Positions 37,616 to 47,845 of a stretch of DNA of 64,000 bases are shown one piece after another (within the stretch, counting starts at the first letter, position 1; the number at the start of each line of letters is the position of its first letter). This DNA comes from Limnohabitans sp. Rim28 (lineage in GTDB: Bacteria; Pseudomonadota; Gammaproteobacteria; Burkholderiales; Burkholderiaceae_C). The notes beneath the pieces were generated by a model. The model was not told the origin of the DNA. It did not search any database and was given only the letters and a program-made list of their open reading frames with translations. The stretch lies in contig NZ_ALKN02000003.1 of assembly GCF_000293865.2 (NCBI RefSeq), forward strand, positions 62,001 through 126,000, given 5' to 3'. A program made the translations under genes and the position numbers.

Positions 37616-40600
37616 TCAGCCCAGACGTTGCAGTTGCTGGCGGATTTTGTCGAGCGTGGCACCGAAGTCGGCCACGCGCTTTCTGGTTTCGTCGAGCACC
37701 GCTGGCGGTGCTTTGGCCACAAAGGCCTCGTTGCCGAGCTTGGCGTTCGCCTTGGTGATTTCGCCTTCCAAGCGAGCGGCTTCTTTGGTCAGGCGAATTT
37801 TTTCTGCGGCTGCATCCACTTCGATGAACAGGCAAAGGCGAGCCTCGCCTACCACGGCCACAGGCGCGGCTTGTGCGGCAGCGATCCATTCGGCTTCGGC
37901 CTCAAAGACCTTGACTTCGCTGAGCTTGGCCAGCGACTGCAGCACAGGCGCCACGCTCTGCATGAAGGCGGTGTCGCCCAGCACATACAGGGGCATGCGG
38001 GTGGCGGGTGAGACGTTCATTTCGCCGCGCAGGTTGCGGCAGGCGTCCACCAAGGTTTTGAGCTTGGCCACATGGGCTTCAGCGGCTGCGTCGATGCGTT
38101 CGGGCTGGCTCACGGGGTAGGCCGCGATGCTGACCGATTCGCCCGCACGGCCCGCGACCACCGACACTTTTTGCCAGAGTTCTTCGGTGATGAACGGGAT
38201 GATGGGGTGCGCCAAGCGCATGATGGTCTCTAAGGTGCGGATCAGGGTGCGGCGGGTGGCGCGTTGTTGGGCATCGTTGCCGGTGTTGATCTGCACCTTG
38301 GCGATTTCGAGGTACCAGTCGCAGAACTCGTTCCACACAAAGTCATAAATCGTGTTGGCCACGTTGTCCAGGCGGTATTCGGCAAAGCCTTTGGCCACGT
38401 CGGCTTCGACCCGCTGCAGTTGTGAGCTGATCCAGCGGTCGGCCTGGCTGAACGCCAAGTAGCCATGCGCCGGACCGCCCACTTCGCATTCGGCTTTGGT
38501 GTGTTCTTTCAGGCCGCAGTCTTGGCCCTCGCAGTTCATCAGCACAAAGCGGGTGGCGTTCCACAGCTTGTTGCAAAAGTTGCGGTAACCCTCGCAGCGC
38601 TTGCTGTCAAAGTTGATGCTGCGGCCCAGGCTGGCGAGTGCTGCAAAGGTGAAGCGCAGCGCGTCCGCGCCATAGGCCGGAATGCCTTCGGGGAATTCTT
38701 TTTCGGTTTGCTTGCGAACCTTGGGGGCCGTCTCGGGTTTGCGCAAACCTTGGGTCCGCTTGTCGAGCAGAGGCTCCAAAGTGATGCCGTCGATGAGGTC
38801 CACCGGGTCGAGCACGTTGCCTTCGGACTTGCTCATCTTCTTGCCTTGGGCGTCGAGCACCAGGCCGTGGATGTAGACGTGTTTGAAGGGGACTTTGCCG
38901 GTGAAGTGTGTGGTCATCATGATCATCCGGGCGACCCAGAAGAAGATGATGTCGTAGCCTGTGACCAGCACGCTGCTGGGGAGGTAGAGGTCGTAATCGC
39001 TTTGGCTGTTGTTGTCGTTGGTTCCGCTGGCGAGCGTGCCGGAACCGGTCTTGCTCCTACTCGCTTCGCTCGCCATGTCGCTGCGTCCGGTCCCGGCACG
39101 CTCGCCTGCTGCGTCGCTGTTCCAACCCATGGTGCTGAACGGCACCAATGCTGAGGAGTACCAGGTATCGAGCACGTCTTCATCGCGCTTGAGCGTTTTG
39201 CCGGGCGATAACTTGTCAGCTTGGGCTTGCGCCTCGGCTTCGTTGCGGGCCACATAGACCTTGCCGTCTTCGTCGTACCAAGCGGGAATCTGATGGCCCC
39301 ACCACAGTTGGCGTGAGATGCACCAGTCCTGAATGTTGTTCATCCACTGGTTGTAGGTGTTGACCCAGTTTTCGGGCACAAACTTGACTTCGCCGGATTG
39401 AACGGCGTCAATGGCCTTTTGCGCAATGCTTTTGCCGGTGGCATCGCCTTGACCCACTTGGTTCATGGCGACAAACCATTGGTCGGTCAGCATGGGCTCA
39501 ATCACTTGGCCCGTGCGGGCGCAGCGCGGCACCATGAGTTTGTGCTTCTTCACTTCGACCAAAGCGCCTGCCGCTTCGAGGTCTGCCACCACGGCTTTGC
39601 GGGCCACGAAGCGGTCGAGGCCTTGGTATTTCTCGGGGGCGTTGGTGTTGATCGTGGCGTCCAAGTTCAGCACGCAGATCATCTCCAGCTTGTGTCGCTG
39701 GCCGACTTGGTAGTCGTTGGTGTCGTGCGCGGGTGTGACCTTGACCACGCCTGTGCCGAAGTCTTTGTCCACGTAGTCGTCGGCGATCACGGGGATCGTG
39801 CGGTTGCACAAGGGCAAGTTGACCTGTTGGCCAATCAGGTGTTGGTAGCGCTCGTCTTCAGGGTGCACCATCACGGCCACGTCGCCCAGCAGGGTCTCAG
39901 GGCGGGTGGTGGCCACGGTCAACGAACCACTGCCATCGGCCAAGTCATAGCGGATGTGCCACATCGAGCCTTCTTCTTCGGCGCTTTCAACTTCCAAATC
40001 GGACACCGCGCTCATGAGCACCGGGTCCCAGTTGACCAGGCGTTTGCCACGGTAGATCAGGCCTTGTTGGTAGAGCTGCACAAAAGTTTCGGTCACGGTT
40101 TGGGACAACTTGGGGTCCATCGTGAAGTATTCGCGGCTCCAGTCCACGCTGTCGCCCATGCGGCGCATTTGGCGGGTGATGGTGCTGCCGGACTCTTCTT
40201 TCCACGCCCAAACCTTGCTCACAAAGTTCTTGCGGGCTTCGGCTGGTGTCGGACCCATGTCGTGGCGGCTGATGCCTTGGGCCTGAAGCTGGCGCTCCAC
40301 CACGATTTGCGTGGCAATGCCCGCATGGTCTGTGCCCGGTATCCAAGCCGTGTTGTGCCCCAACATGCGGTGGTAACGGGTCAACGAGTCCATGATGGTC
40401 TGGTTGAAGGCGTGGCCCATGTGCAAAGTACCCGTCACGTTCGGCGGTGGCAGTTGGATGGCAAATGCCGGGGCGCCTTCCTTTGGCGCTTGCGTCCCCC
40501 GGAAACCGGCCACACCGTAGCCGCGCTTTTCCCATTCGGGGCCCCAATGGGCTTCGAGTGTGGCGGGTTCAAACGATTTGGACAGGCTCTCAAGGCCGGG

Positions 40601-40633
40601 CTGGTGGACCGGACTGGCGGGGGCGTTGCTCAT
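37616..40633 (-). CDS. valS: valyl-tRNA synthetase with an in-frame palindromic-repeat insert
   Basis: A 1005-residue class I synthetase charging tRNA-Val. The HIGH region is [15 protein letters not shown] near residue 60. The KMSKS loop is [10 protein letters not shown] near 595-604. The editing domain lies between them, and a C-terminal coiled coil runs to the end ([25 protein letters not shown]). Between FSTMGW (W504) and [13 protein letters not shown] there are 49 residues instead of about 13 in E. coli. The extra segment, rich in Gly/Ser/Arg/Thr, is encoded by an inverted repeat (39,029-39,106). The frame is kept and both flanks are intact, so the enzyme should work, with a new surface loop in the catalytic core. 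Confidence 0.95.
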   Translation of the reverse strand: MSNAPASPVHQPGLESLSKSFEPATLEAHWGPEWEKRGYGVAGFRGTQAPKEGAPAFAIQLPPPNVTGTLHMGHAFNQTIMDSLTRYHRMLGHNTAWIPGTDHAGIATQIVVERQLQAQGISRHDMGPTPAEARKNFVSKVWAWKEESGSTITRQMRRMGDSVDWSREYFTMDPKLSQTVTETFVQLYQQGLIYRGKRLVNWDPVLMSAVSDLEVESAEEEGSMWHIRYDLADGSGSLTVATTRPETLLGDVAVMVHPEDERYQHLIGQQVNLPLCNRTIPVIADDYVDKDFGTGVVKVTPAHDTNDYQVGQRHKLEMICVLNLDATINTNAPEKYQGLDRFVARKAVVADLEAAGALVEVKKHKLMVPRCARTGQVIEPMLTDQWFVAMNQVGQGDATGKSIAQKAIDAVQSGEVKFVPENWVNTYNQWMNNIQDWCISRQLWWGHQIPAWYDEDGKVYVARNEAEAQAQADKLSPGKTLKRDEDVLDTWYSSALVPFSTMGWNSDAAGERAGTGRSDMASEASRSKTGSGTLASGTNDNNSQSDYDLYLPSSVLVTGYDIIFFWVARMIMMTTHFTGKVPFKHVYIHGLVLDAQGKKMSKSEGNVLDPVDLIDGITLEPLLDKRTQGLRKPETAPKVRKQTEKEFPEGIPAYGADALRFTFAALASLGRSINFDSKRCEGYRNFCNKLWNATRFVLMNCEGQDCGLKEHTKAECEVGGPAHGYLAFSQADRWISSQLQRVEADVAKGFAEYRLDNVANTIYDFVWNEFCDWYLEIAKVQINTGNDAQQRATRRTLIRTLETIMRLAHPIIPFITEELWQKVSVVAGRAGESVSIAAYPVSQPERIDAAAEAHVAKLKTLVDACRNLRGEMNVSPATRMPLYVLGDTAFMQSVAPVLQSLAKLSEVKVFEAEAEWIAAAQAAPVAVVGEARLCLFIEVDAAAEKIRLTKEAARLEGEITKANAKLGNEAFVAKAPPAVLDETRKRVADFGATLDKIRQQLQRLG
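39029..39106. repeat. palindromic repeat inserted within valS coding sequence
   Basis: The arms GGCGAGCGTGCCGGAACC (39029-39046) and GGTCCCGGCACGCTCGCC (39089-39106) are inverted copies matching at 17 of 18 bases, separated by 42 bases. The whole insert as judged from the protein is about 108 nt, a multiple of three. In the valS frame the arms read AGERAGTG and TGSGTLAS. Confidence 0.85.
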
Positions 40634-40902
40634 GGCGGGGGTCTTCTTAAAAATGAAAGCAGCAACTCAGCAGGTGCTGAAGGGGACAGGGTGCGTCCGA
40701 CCTGTCGATTTTAACGAGCCGTCCCGGGTGGGGGCATTCAGGGCCTCGGCGATGGTGCTGCGTTGTCAGCACAGGTTAATAGCCTGGATCAATCAATTGA
40801 ATTAAATCAATTTATTGGTCGCTTCAGAGGTTTGAAGCTAATCTTCCGGTTCTCTGGCGATCCTGCCAGGGCAATCCACTCAAAATCCACAAGGAGATAT
40901 CC

Positions 40903-41325
40903 ATGGCAGCACTCAAAGGCTCGCGCACGGAACAATGCCTGAAAGACGCCTTCGCAGGCGAATCACAGGCCAACCGTCGTTATTTGTATTTCGCGAACAA
41001 AGCTGACGTTGAAGGTCAGAACGACGTGGCAGCCCTGTTCCGTTCCACCGCCGAAGGTGAAACCGGTCACGCCCACGGTCACCTGGAGTTTCTGGAGCAA
41101 TCCGGCGACCCAGCAACAGGCATGCCCATTGGCTCGACACGCGAGAACCTGGCATCTGCTGTGGCTGGCGAAACCCACGAGTACACCGACATGTACCCTG
41201 GCATGGCCAAGACCGCTCGCGAAGAAGGTTTCGACGAAGTCGCTGACTGGTTCGAGACCCTGGCCAAGGCTGAGCGTTCACACGCCAACCGTTACCAGAA
41301 AGCTTTGAACGAACTGGTGGATTGA
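40903..41325 (+). CDS. rubrerythrin family di-iron protein
   Basis: A 140-residue ferritin-like four-helix protein with the rubrerythrin pattern: [57 protein letters not shown] and [17 protein letters not shown]. These supply the glutamates and histidines of the di-iron site. It lacks the C-terminal rubredoxin domain, so it needs a separate electron donor. The family reduces peroxide. AAGGAGATAT gives a strong ribosome site. It leads the Fe-S oxidoreductase and DUF3501 genes but has its own terminator. Confidence 0.92.
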   Translation: MAALKGSRTEQCLKDAFAGESQANRRYLYFANKADVEGQNDVAALFRSTAEGETGHAHGHLEFLEQSGDPATGMPIGSTRENLASAVAGETHEYTDMYPGMAKTAREEGFDEVADWFETLAKAERSHANRYQKALNELVD

Positions 41326-41344
41326 TTCCCCCCTGTTTCGTCAG

Positions 41345-41375
41345 CCCGCTGTGCTGAAAAGTGCAGCGGGTTTTT
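41345..41375 (+). terminator. terminator after rubrerythrin gene
   Basis: CCCGCTG / CAGCGGG (7 bp) with a 12-base loop and five T. It lies between the rubrerythrin gene and the Fe-S oxidoreductase and may reduce, rather than abolish, read-through. Confidence 0.8.
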
Positions 41376-41437
41376 CTCAGGGTTCTGGCTGCAGAGTCTT
41401 CAGAAAAACCTCATAAAGAATTCCGAAGGAGCACAAC

Positions 41438-42787
41438 ATGGCCAAAGAAGGCAACCTCGAAGCCCCCACCCGTCACGCGCTGGCTTGGGAAACCCCTGAC
41501 TTCTACAACGAAGAAAAGTGCTTTGACGAGTTGGAGCGCATTTTTGACATCTGCCATGGCTGCAGACGCTGCGTGAGCTTGTGTGGCTCTTTTCCCACCT
41601 TGTTTGACCTGGTGGACGAGAGCAGCACCATGGAAGTCGATGGCGTGGACAAGAAGGATTACTGGAAAGTGGTGGACCAGTGCTTCATGTGCGACCTGTG
41701 CTACATGACCAAGTGCCCCTACACACCACCTCACGAGTGGAACCTGGACTTTCCGCACACCATGCTGCGGGCCAAGGCCATCAAGTTCAAAAAAGGCGAA
41801 GTGGGCGCGGCTGAAAAGTTTTTGGCTTCCACCGACACCCACGGTTCTTTCGCGGGCATCCCCATCGTGGTGCAGGCGGTCAATGCCATCAACAAGACCG
41901 AAGCGGCACGCAGCATCATGGAGAGCGTGGTGGGCGTGGACAAAAACGCTTGGTTGCCTTCCTTGGCGACGAAAAAATTCCGCTCCAGCGCCCCGGATGC
42001 CCAGTCGGTGAAAGTGGTGGACGGAGAGAAGACCCCTGGCAAAGTGGCGATCTACTCGACTTGCTACATCAACTACAACGAACCCGGTATTGGCCACGAC
42101 CTGCTGAAGATCCTTGACCACAACGCCATTCCTTATGTGCTGGTCGAGAAAGAACAGTGCTGCGGCATGCCCAAGCTGGAGCTGGGCGATTTGGACTCGG
42201 TCAAGGACGCCAAGGAAGCCAACATCCCGGTGCTGGCCAAGTACGCCAAAGACGGCTACGCCATCATGGCGGCGGTGCCCAGTTGCGCGCTCATGTTCAA
42301 GCAAGAGATTCCGCTGATGTTCCCCGATTGCGCCGACACCCAGTTGGTCAAAGACGCCATGTGGGATCCGTTTGAGTACTTCATGGCCCGCAAGCGCGAT
42401 GGCTTGCTCAAGACCGAGTTCCCGCAAAAGCTGGGCAATGTGAGTTACCAGATTCCTTGCCATGGCCGGGTGCAAAACATCGGCAAGAAGACCGAAGAAA
42501 TGCTCAAGATGATCCCGGACACCGAGATCAACACCATCGAGCGTTGCTCGGGCCACGCCGGTACCTACGGCGTCAAAAAAGGCTCACACGAGGTGGCGAT
42601 GAAGATTGGCAAACCTGTGTTCAAAGCCATGGCCACCATGAAGGATGGCTCCAAGCCTGACTACATTAGTTCGGACTGCCCGCTGGGTGGCCACCACATT
42701 GCCCAGGGCTTTGAGGTCAACGGTCTGGGCGCTCCAGAATTGAACCACCCTCTGACCCTGGTGCGCAAAGCCTACGGTCTCAAATAA
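41438..42787 (+). CDS. heterodisulfide reductase/GlpC-like Fe-S oxidoreductase
   Basis: A 449-residue protein with two 4Fe-4S ferredoxin motifs, CHGCRRCVSLC and CFMCDLCYMTKCP, near residues 40-90. Two cysteine-rich CCG domains follow: TCYINYNEPG with QCCGMPK, and PCHGR with RCSGHAG. It is an electron-transfer subunit of the GlpC/HdrD class, without membrane helices. GAAGGAG precedes the ATG. The conserved grouping with rubrerythrin and DUF3501 suggests it passes electrons to the rubrerythrin; that step is inferred. Confidence 0.88.
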   Translation: MAKEGNLEAPTRHALAWETPDFYNEEKCFDELERIFDICHGCRRCVSLCGSFPTLFDLVDESSTMEVDGVDKKDYWKVVDQCFMCDLCYMTKCPYTPPHEWNLDFPHTMLRAKAIKFKKGEVGAAEKFLASTDTHGSFAGIPIVVQAVNAINKTEAARSIMESVVGVDKNAWLPSLATKKFRSSAPDAQSVKVVDGEKTPGKVAIYSTCYINYNEPGIGHDLLKILDHNAIPYVLVEKEQCCGMPKLELGDLDSVKDAKEANIPVLAKYAKDGYAIMAAVPSCALMFKQEIPLMFPDCADTQLVKDAMWDPFEYFMARKRDGLLKTEFPQKLGNVSYQIPCHGRVQNIGKKTEEMLKMIPDTEINTIERCSGHAGTYGVKKGSHEVAMKIGKPVFKAMATMKDGSKPDYISSDCPLGGHHIAQGFEVNGLGAPELNHPLTLVRKAYGLK

Positions 42788-42798
42788 GGAACACTGCC

Positions 42799-43389
42799 AT
42801 GCAACTGACTGGAAAAATCACGCCCGAGACCCTGATGTCTTTGGAGGCCTACACCAAGTGGCGCAAGGTCCATAAGCCCGAGGTGATCGCTCACCGCAAG
42901 CTGCGCAGCGTGCAGCTGGGCGAACACATCAACATGCAGTTTGAGAGCGAAACCACGATCCGCTATCAAATTCAGGAGATGCTGCGCATTGAAAAGGTCT
43001 TCGAAGAAGAAGGCATCCTGCAAGAGATCGAGGCCTACGCCCCATTGGTGCCGGACGGCAGCAACTGGAAAGCCACCATGATGATCGAATACACCGACAT
43101 CAACGAACGCAAGCGCGAGCTGGCCAAGCTGATTGGTGTGGAAGACCGCATGTTTGTCGAGGTAGAAGGCCATGCCCGCGTCTACGCGATTGCCGACGAA
43201 GACCTGGACCGCGAGACCGAAGAGAAAACCTCGGCGGTGCATTTCGTGCGTTTCGAGCTCAAGCCCGCCATGTGTGCGGCTGTGAAGGCTGGCGCTGGCG
43301 TCAAGATGGGTTGTGACCACACCCATTACCCCTCTCACATCGACATGTCTCCAGACACCTTGGCCAGCTTGGCAGGGGATTTGAAGTAA
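42799..43389 (+). CDS. DUF3501 family protein
   Basis: A 196-residue protein matching DUF3501: SLEAYTKWRKVHKPEVIAHRK, QLGEHINMQFESETTIRYQIQ and a final MGCDHTHYPSHIDM. Its function is not established. It starts 11 bases after the Fe-S oxidoreductase, and the trio with rubrerythrin is a known conserved neighbourhood. Histidines and acidic residues near the C-terminus could bind metal, which is conjecture. Confidence 0.87.
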   Translation: MQLTGKITPETLMSLEAYTKWRKVHKPEVIAHRKLRSVQLGEHINMQFESETTIRYQIQEMLRIEKVFEEEGILQEIEAYAPLVPDGSNWKATMMIEYTDINERKRELAKLIGVEDRMFVEVEGHARVYAIADEDLDRETEEKTSAVHFVRFELKPAMCAAVKAGAGVKMGCDHTHYPSHIDMSPDTLASLAGDLK

Positions 43390-43400
43390 GGCCTTGGGCT

Positions 43401-44024
43401 TTAGAGGCCCAGCAGCGCCGGGTCGCCACGACCACGGCGCAGCACTTCGGGCTCGCTGCCACTCATGTCGATCACGGTGGTGGGCTCGAGTGAGCATGCA
43501 CCCGCATCGATGACCGCGCCCACCTGGTGCTCCAGCCGCTCGCGAATGTCTTCGGGGTCATTCAGCGGCGTGTCCTCCCCGGGCAAGATCAAGGTGGTGG
43601 CCAGCATAGGTGCGCCGTGCAAGCTCAGCAACTCTTGCAGCACTTTGTGTTCAGGCACGCGCAGGCCAATGGTTTTTCGCTGAGGGTGACTCAGGCGACG
43701 CGGCACTTCCTTGGTGGCTTCCAAAATGAAGGTGAAGGGCCCGGGTGTGGCCTGCTTGATGGCACGAAACTGCTGGTTGTCCACCCGCGCGTAGTTGGCC
43801 AGCTCACTCAGGTCGCGGCACAGCAGTGTCAAGTGGTGTTTGTCGTCGATGGCCCGAATGCGGCGCAGTTGGTCTGCTGCACTTTTGTCGTCCAGGTGGC
43901 ACACCAGCGCATAACTGGAATCGGTAGGCACCGCCAATACCCGGCCCTGCTGGAGCAACTGCACCGCCTGCTTGAGCAGCCGGGTTTGCGGATTGTCCGG
44001 ATGAACTGAGAAAAATTGGGCCAT
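43401..44024 (-). CDS. YciO/YrdC/Sua5-family protein
   Basis: A 207-residue protein of the Sua5/YciO/YrdC fold: VLAVPTDSSYALVCHLDD, then KHHLTLLCRDLSELANYA, PGPFTFILEATKEVP and KTIGLRVPEH. True YrdC/Sua5 make threonylcarbamoyl-AMP for the t6A base of tRNA. Sequence features such as PTDSSYAL and KHHLTLLC place this closer to the YciO branch, whose cellular role is less clear. It converges on the DUF3501 gene with a 12-base gap. The PHP phosphatase gene lies upstream on the same strand. Confidence 0.85.
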   Translation of the reverse strand: MAQFFSVHPDNPQTRLLKQAVQLLQQGRVLAVPTDSSYALVCHLDDKSAADQLRRIRAIDDKHHLTLLCRDLSELANYARVDNQQFRAIKQATPGPFTFILEATKEVPRRLSHPQRKTIGLRVPEHKVLQELLSLHGAPMLATTLILPGEDTPLNDPEDIRERLEHQVGAVIDAGACSLEPTTVIDMSGSEPEVLRRGRGDPALLGL

Positions 44025-44079
44025 GGCTTGCTGAACTCAGATCATTGCACGCTGGGGCTCAAGCCTGTGAGCTGGAGTC

Positions 44080-44934
44080 TCACTGAATTCGGTCGGTGAG
44101 CAATTCCCAAACAGGGGTCAATTGGCCTGGCAAATAGGGCAGGGTGCCCAAGTCGATCCGGCTTTCGTCGGGGCTGTGAAAGTCGCTGCCGCGTGAGGCG
44201 GCCAACTCGAACTCCAGAGCGGTCTCGGCATAGCGCACCGCCTCTGGCGAGGAGTGGCTGCCAGTGATGACCTCCACACCACGCCCGCCGTGGGCTTTGA
44301 ATTCACTGAACAAAGCGTATTCTTCATTGGGGGTGAAGCCGTAGCGGGCGGGATGGGCAATGACCGCAACACCACCGGCGTCACTGATCCACTGCACGGC
44401 TTCTTGCAAGCGTGCCCAGCGGTGCGGCACGTAACCGGGTTTGCCTTCGGTGAGGAATTTGCGAAACACCTCTGAGGTGTCGCTGCACACCCCGGTCTCT
44501 ACCAAGTGCCGAGCAAAGTGCGTGCGAGAAATCAGCTCAGGGTTGCCCACATATTGCAAGGCGCCCTCGTAGGCGTTCAGGATGCCAACTTTGGCCAAGC
44601 CATCTGACATTTCCTGGGCCCGTTCACTGCGTCCACCCCGCGTGCGACGCAAGCCAGCCACCAAGGCGCTGTTGTGGGCGTCAAACCCCAAGCCCACAAT
44701 GTGCACCGTTTGGTGGGCGAAGGTGACCGAGATCTCGGTGCCCGTCAGGTAAGGCAAGCCCAGAGCTTTGGCTGCGGCCATGGCCCGTTCTTGACCGGCG
44801 ACTTCGTCGTGGTCGGTCAGAGCCCAGAGTTCGACGCCGTTGGCTTTGGCACGTTCGGCCAAGGCCTCGGGTGTGAGGGTGCCGTCGGACATGACGGAAT
44901 GGCAGTGCAGGTCGGCGTTGATCATGGGGCTCAT
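44080..44934 (-). CDS. PHP-domain phosphoesterase (3',5'-nucleoside bisphosphate phosphatase type)
   Basis: A 284-residue metal-dependent phosphoesterase. PHP motifs are DLHCHSVMSDG at the N-terminus, LTDHDE, VIAHPARYG and GSDFHSP near the C-terminus. Relatives (TrpH/YciV/RNase AM) dephosphorylate 3',5'-bisphosphonucleotides or trim RNA 5' ends. The start is taken at ATG 44934 (MSPMINADLHCHS); ATG at 44925 is equally good, while a TTG further upstream would add a proline-rich tail. It lies 55 bases upstream of the YciO-like gene; the same pairing occurs in many proteobacteria. Confidence 0.88.
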   Translation of the reverse strand: MSPMINADLHCHSVMSDGTLTPEALAERAKANGVELWALTDHDEVAGQERAMAAAKALGLPYLTGTEISVTFAHQTVHIVGLGFDAHNSALVAGLRRTRGGRSERAQEMSDGLAKVGILNAYEGALQYVGNPELISRTHFARHLVETGVCSDTSEVFRKFLTEGKPGYVPHRWARLQEAVQWISDAGGVAVIAHPARYGFTPNEEYALFSEFKAHGGRGVEVITGSHSSPEAVRYAETALEFELAASRGSDFHSPDESRIDLGTLPYLPGQLTPVWELLTDRIQ

Positions 44935-45040
44935 TTTAGGCGCAGGCGCTGGTTCAGGAGCGGGTTGTGGGGTCTTGTGATCCCCTGACAGGGTGGCCAA
45001 CAGCCCTGCAATTGCTCAGGCTGAAGCCTGTGGCCGATAA

Positions 45041-45331
<291 letters not shown>

Positions 45332-45341
45332 GGCGCCAGGC

Positions 45342-45986
45342 TCAGCCCTGAGCGTCGGGTTCGCTCGTGGGGCTCGGCGCCGCTTTGGGGGGCTTGGGCG
45401 GTTTGGGCCTAGGGGGTTTGCTGGTGTGGATTTTGACCATGGCTTTTTCCATGTCGCCCGCCAAGAGCAAAGGCAAAGCGGTCAATGCCCGGAAAATGCT
45501 GTCGTCGATAGCTTTGCGGTGTTCCAGCATGGGCTTCTTCAGCACCCAGCTGACGACCTCGGCTTTGTCGCCGGGATGGCCTACGCCAATGCGCAGTCGC
45601 CAATAGTCGGCCGTTCCCAGTTGGGCATGGATGTCGCGCAGGCCGTTGTGCCCAGCATGGCTGCCGCCGAGTTTGAGCTTGGCCTCGCCGGGCACGATGT
45701 CGAGCTCATCGTGCGCCACCAAAATCTCTTGGGGCTGAATTTTGAAGAACCGGGCCAGTGCGCTGACCGACTTGCCCGACAGGTTCATATAGGTCTGGGG
45801 TTCCAGCAGCCACAAATTTTGGCCGTTCACGGTGGTGCGAGCCACCAGGCCGTGGTAGCTGCGCTCGGGCACCAGAGACACTTTGAGCTCTCGGGCCACC
45901 GCGTCTATCCACCAAAAACCGGCATTGTGGCGGGTGTCTTCGTATTCGTTGCCCGGGTTGCCCAGGCCGACTAGCAGTTTGATCAT
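45342..45986 (-). CDS. pth: peptidyl-tRNA hydrolase
   Basis: A 214-residue enzyme that frees tRNA from dropped-off peptidyl-tRNA. Family motifs are [20 protein letters not shown] with the catalytic histidine at 20, [20 protein letters not shown] and [14 protein letters not shown] proline/lysine-rich tail ([15 protein letters not shown]) extends past the core. It follows rplY on the minus strand in the prs-rplY-pth order. Confidence 0.96.
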   Translation of the reverse strand: MIKLLVGLGNPGNEYEDTRHNAGFWWIDAVARELKVSLVPERSYHGLVARTTVNGQNLWLLEPQTYMNLSGKSVSALARFFKIQPQEILVAHDELDIVPGEAKLKLGGSHAGHNGLRDIHAQLGTADYWRLRIGVGHPGDKAEVVSWVLKKPMLEHRKAIDDSIFRALTALPLLLAGDMEKAMVKIHTSKPPRPKPPKPPKAAPSPTSEPDAQG

Positions 45987-46041
45987 GGGGCTTGATTATC
46001 CGTGGTGCTGACTGAGCCCTTGCGCAGCATGGGCACCATGC

Positions 46042-46065
46042 AAAAGGCCCGCTTGCGCGGGCCTT
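46042..46065 (-). terminator. weak terminator between rplY and pth
   Basis: AAGGCCCGC / GCGGGCCTT with loop TTGC, followed on the minus strand by only a short T-run. It may attenuate the rplY transcript ahead of pth. Confidence 0.5.
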
Positions 46066-46100
46066 GGAAGCGCAGGGCCTGAAGGCCCCCAGCGAGAAGA

Positions 46101-46727
46101 TTACTTCTTGCCTTTGCCCTTGCCTTTGGCGTCCACAGGGGCTGCCACAGGGGCTGCGACCACTTCTTCGACAGGCGCCACCACGGACACGAGGACCGGG
46201 TTCTTCTTGCCGTGCGTGATGGCTTTGCAGCCAGCAGGCAAAGTGATGTCGTTCAGGTGCAGGGATTTGCCCAGAGTCAAGCCTTTCAAATCCACCGCGA
46301 TGAATTCGGGCAGGTTGGCGGGCAGGCAAGCGACTTCGATTTCAGTGGCCACGTGGGTGATCGTGCACTTGTCGGTCTTGACGGCTTCGGACTCGTCTTG
46401 GCCACTGTAGTGCAATGGCACTTTCATGTGCAAAGTGGTGTTGGCATCGACACGCTGGAAGTCGATGTGTTGCACCAACTGCTTGTAGGGGTGCATTTGG
46501 TAGTCACGCAGCAAGACTTTGCTGGACTGACCATTCAATTCCATGTCCAGGATCGAAGCGTGAAAGGTTTCCTTTTTCAGGGCATGCCACAAAGCGTTGT
46601 GGTCCAGCTCGATCAGTTGGGGGGCCGAAGTGGAACCGTAAACGATGCCAGGTGTGCGACCAGAATTGCGGAGACGGCGGCTCGCACCCGTACCCTGCTT
46701 AGCGCGCTCAAAAGCGACAAATTTCAT
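46101..46727 (-). CDS. rplY: 50S ribosomal protein L25 / general stress protein Ctc
   Basis: A 208-residue long form of L25, which binds 5S rRNA. The N-terminal L25 domain starts MKFVAFERAKQGTGASRRLR and includes GRTPGIVYG. The C-terminal TL5/CTC beta domain follows (VPLHYSGQDESEAVK, VACLPANLPEFIAVDL). An Ala/Val-rich, lysine-ending tail closes the protein. AAGGAG precedes the ATG. It lies downstream of prs, a standard order in betaproteobacteria. Confidence 0.95.
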   Translation of the reverse strand: MKFVAFERAKQGTGASRRLRNSGRTPGIVYGSTSAPQLIELDHNALWHALKKETFHASILDMELNGQSSKVLLRDYQMHPYKQLVQHIDFQRVDANTTLHMKVPLHYSGQDESEAVKTDKCTITHVATEIEVACLPANLPEFIAVDLKGLTLGKSLHLNDITLPAGCKAITHGKKNPVLVSVVAPVEEVVAAPVAAPVDAKGKGKGKK

Positions 46728-46773
46728 ACATTTCTCCTTCTAGGGTCCACCGCGACCAGTGCGACCCTGACTC

Positions 46774-46806
46774 AAAAAAGCCAGCCAGTCCTCAAGGACG
46801 GCTGGC
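46774..46806 (-). terminator. terminator after prs (minus strand)
   Basis: GCCAGCC / GGCTGGC encloses a second stem GTCC-TCAA-GGAC. The A-run at 46774-46779 is a T-run on the minus strand. It lies between prs and rplY. Confidence 0.8.
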
Positions 46807-46826
46807 GGCTATTGGCCTCTTCCCGA

Positions 46827-47804
46827 TCAGGTTTGATCGGAGAACAGGCTCATCACCGACTCACCGTGCGCAATCCGATGGATCGTTTCTGCGATCAGCG
46901 GAGCCACAGAGAGTTGGCGAATCTTGGAACACGCTGCGGCTTCGGCCGTCAGCGGGATGGTGTTGGTGACCACGACTTCATCGAGGGCCTCGCCCTTGGC
47001 GATGCGGTCGATGGCTGGCCCCGAAAAAATCGGGTGTGTGCAATAGGCGTAAACTTTTTTGGCGCCGCGCTCTTTGAGCACTTCGGCGGCCTTGACCAGT
47101 GTGCCAGCGGTGTCGATCATGTCGTCCATGATCACGCAGTTGCGCCCATCGATCTCGCCAATGACGTGCATAACTTCAGACACGTTGGCTTTGGGGCGGC
47201 GTTTGTCGATGATGGCCAGGTCGCAGCCGAGCTGTTTGGCCAGGGCACGGGCACGCACCACACCACCCACATCGGGCGACACAACGATCAAGTCGTCGTA
47301 GTTTTGCTGGCGCAGGTCACCCAACAAAACGGGCGACGCGTAAATGTTGTCAACCGGAATGTCGAAGAAACCCTGAATTTGGTCTGCGTGCAAGTCCATG
47401 GTCAGCACGCGATCCACACCCACAGCCTGCAGCATGTTGGCCACGACTTTGGCCGAAATGGGCACGCGGGTTGAACGGGGACGGCGGTCCTGCCGGGCGT
47501 AACCAAAATAGGGGATGACGGCGCTGATGCGGCCAGCCGAGGCGCGTTTGAGCGCATCGACCATGATCAGCAGTTCCATCAGATTTTCGTTGGTCGGGGC
47601 GCAAGTGGACTGCACCACAAACACTTCACGGGCACGGACGTTTTGCTTGAGTTCGACGGTGACTTCACCGTCAGAGAAACGGCCCACATCGACCGCGCCG
47701 AGCTGCGTGCCCAGATGCTTGGCGATTTCGGCGGCCAAAACCGGGTTGGCATTGCCGGTGAACAGCATGAATTCGGGGGGGAGTGAAGCAGGCTGCATGT
47801 GCAT
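46827..47804 (-). CDS. prs: ribose-phosphate pyrophosphokinase
   Basis: A 325-residue enzyme making PRPP for purines, pyrimidines, histidine, tryptophan and NAD. Motifs: [38 protein letters not shown], the metal site [18 protein letters not shown], the catalytic loop [19 protein letters not shown] and the PRPP site [19 protein letters not shown] at 47804 is chosen; a second ATG is two codons later. tRNA-Gln ends 41 bases upstream and ispE lies before that, the classic ispE-tRNA-prs arrangement. Confidence 0.96.
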   Translation of the reverse strand: MHMQPASLPPEFMLFTGNANPVLAAEIAKHLGTQLGAVDVGRFSDGEVTVELKQNVRAREVFVVQSTCAPTNENLMELLIMVDALKRASAGRISAVIPYFGYARQDRRPRSTRVPISAKVVANMLQAVGVDRVLTMDLHADQIQGFFDIPVDNIYASPVLLGDLRQQNYDDLIVVSPDVGGVVRARALAKQLGCDLAIIDKRRPKANVSEVMHVIGEIDGRNCVIMDDMIDTAGTLVKAAEVLKERGAKKVYAYCTHPIFSGPAIDRIAKGEALDEVVVTNTIPLTAEAAACSKIRQLSVAPLIAETIHRIAHGESVMSLFSDQT

Positions 47805-47845
47805 TCCAGCGATCAGATAAAAGGGCCTGTACGTTTGAACGTATT

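Noticed and set aside
37590-37889. 100-codon upstream extension of galU
   Set aside because: It overlaps the 3' part of valS in another frame. GalU proteins begin at the [18 protein letters not shown], which has its own ribosome site.
39398-40714. Long plus-strand open frame opposite valS
   Set aside because: valS covers it with clear conserved motifs. The frame reads as His/Val/Gly-rich low-complexity protein without a ribosome site.
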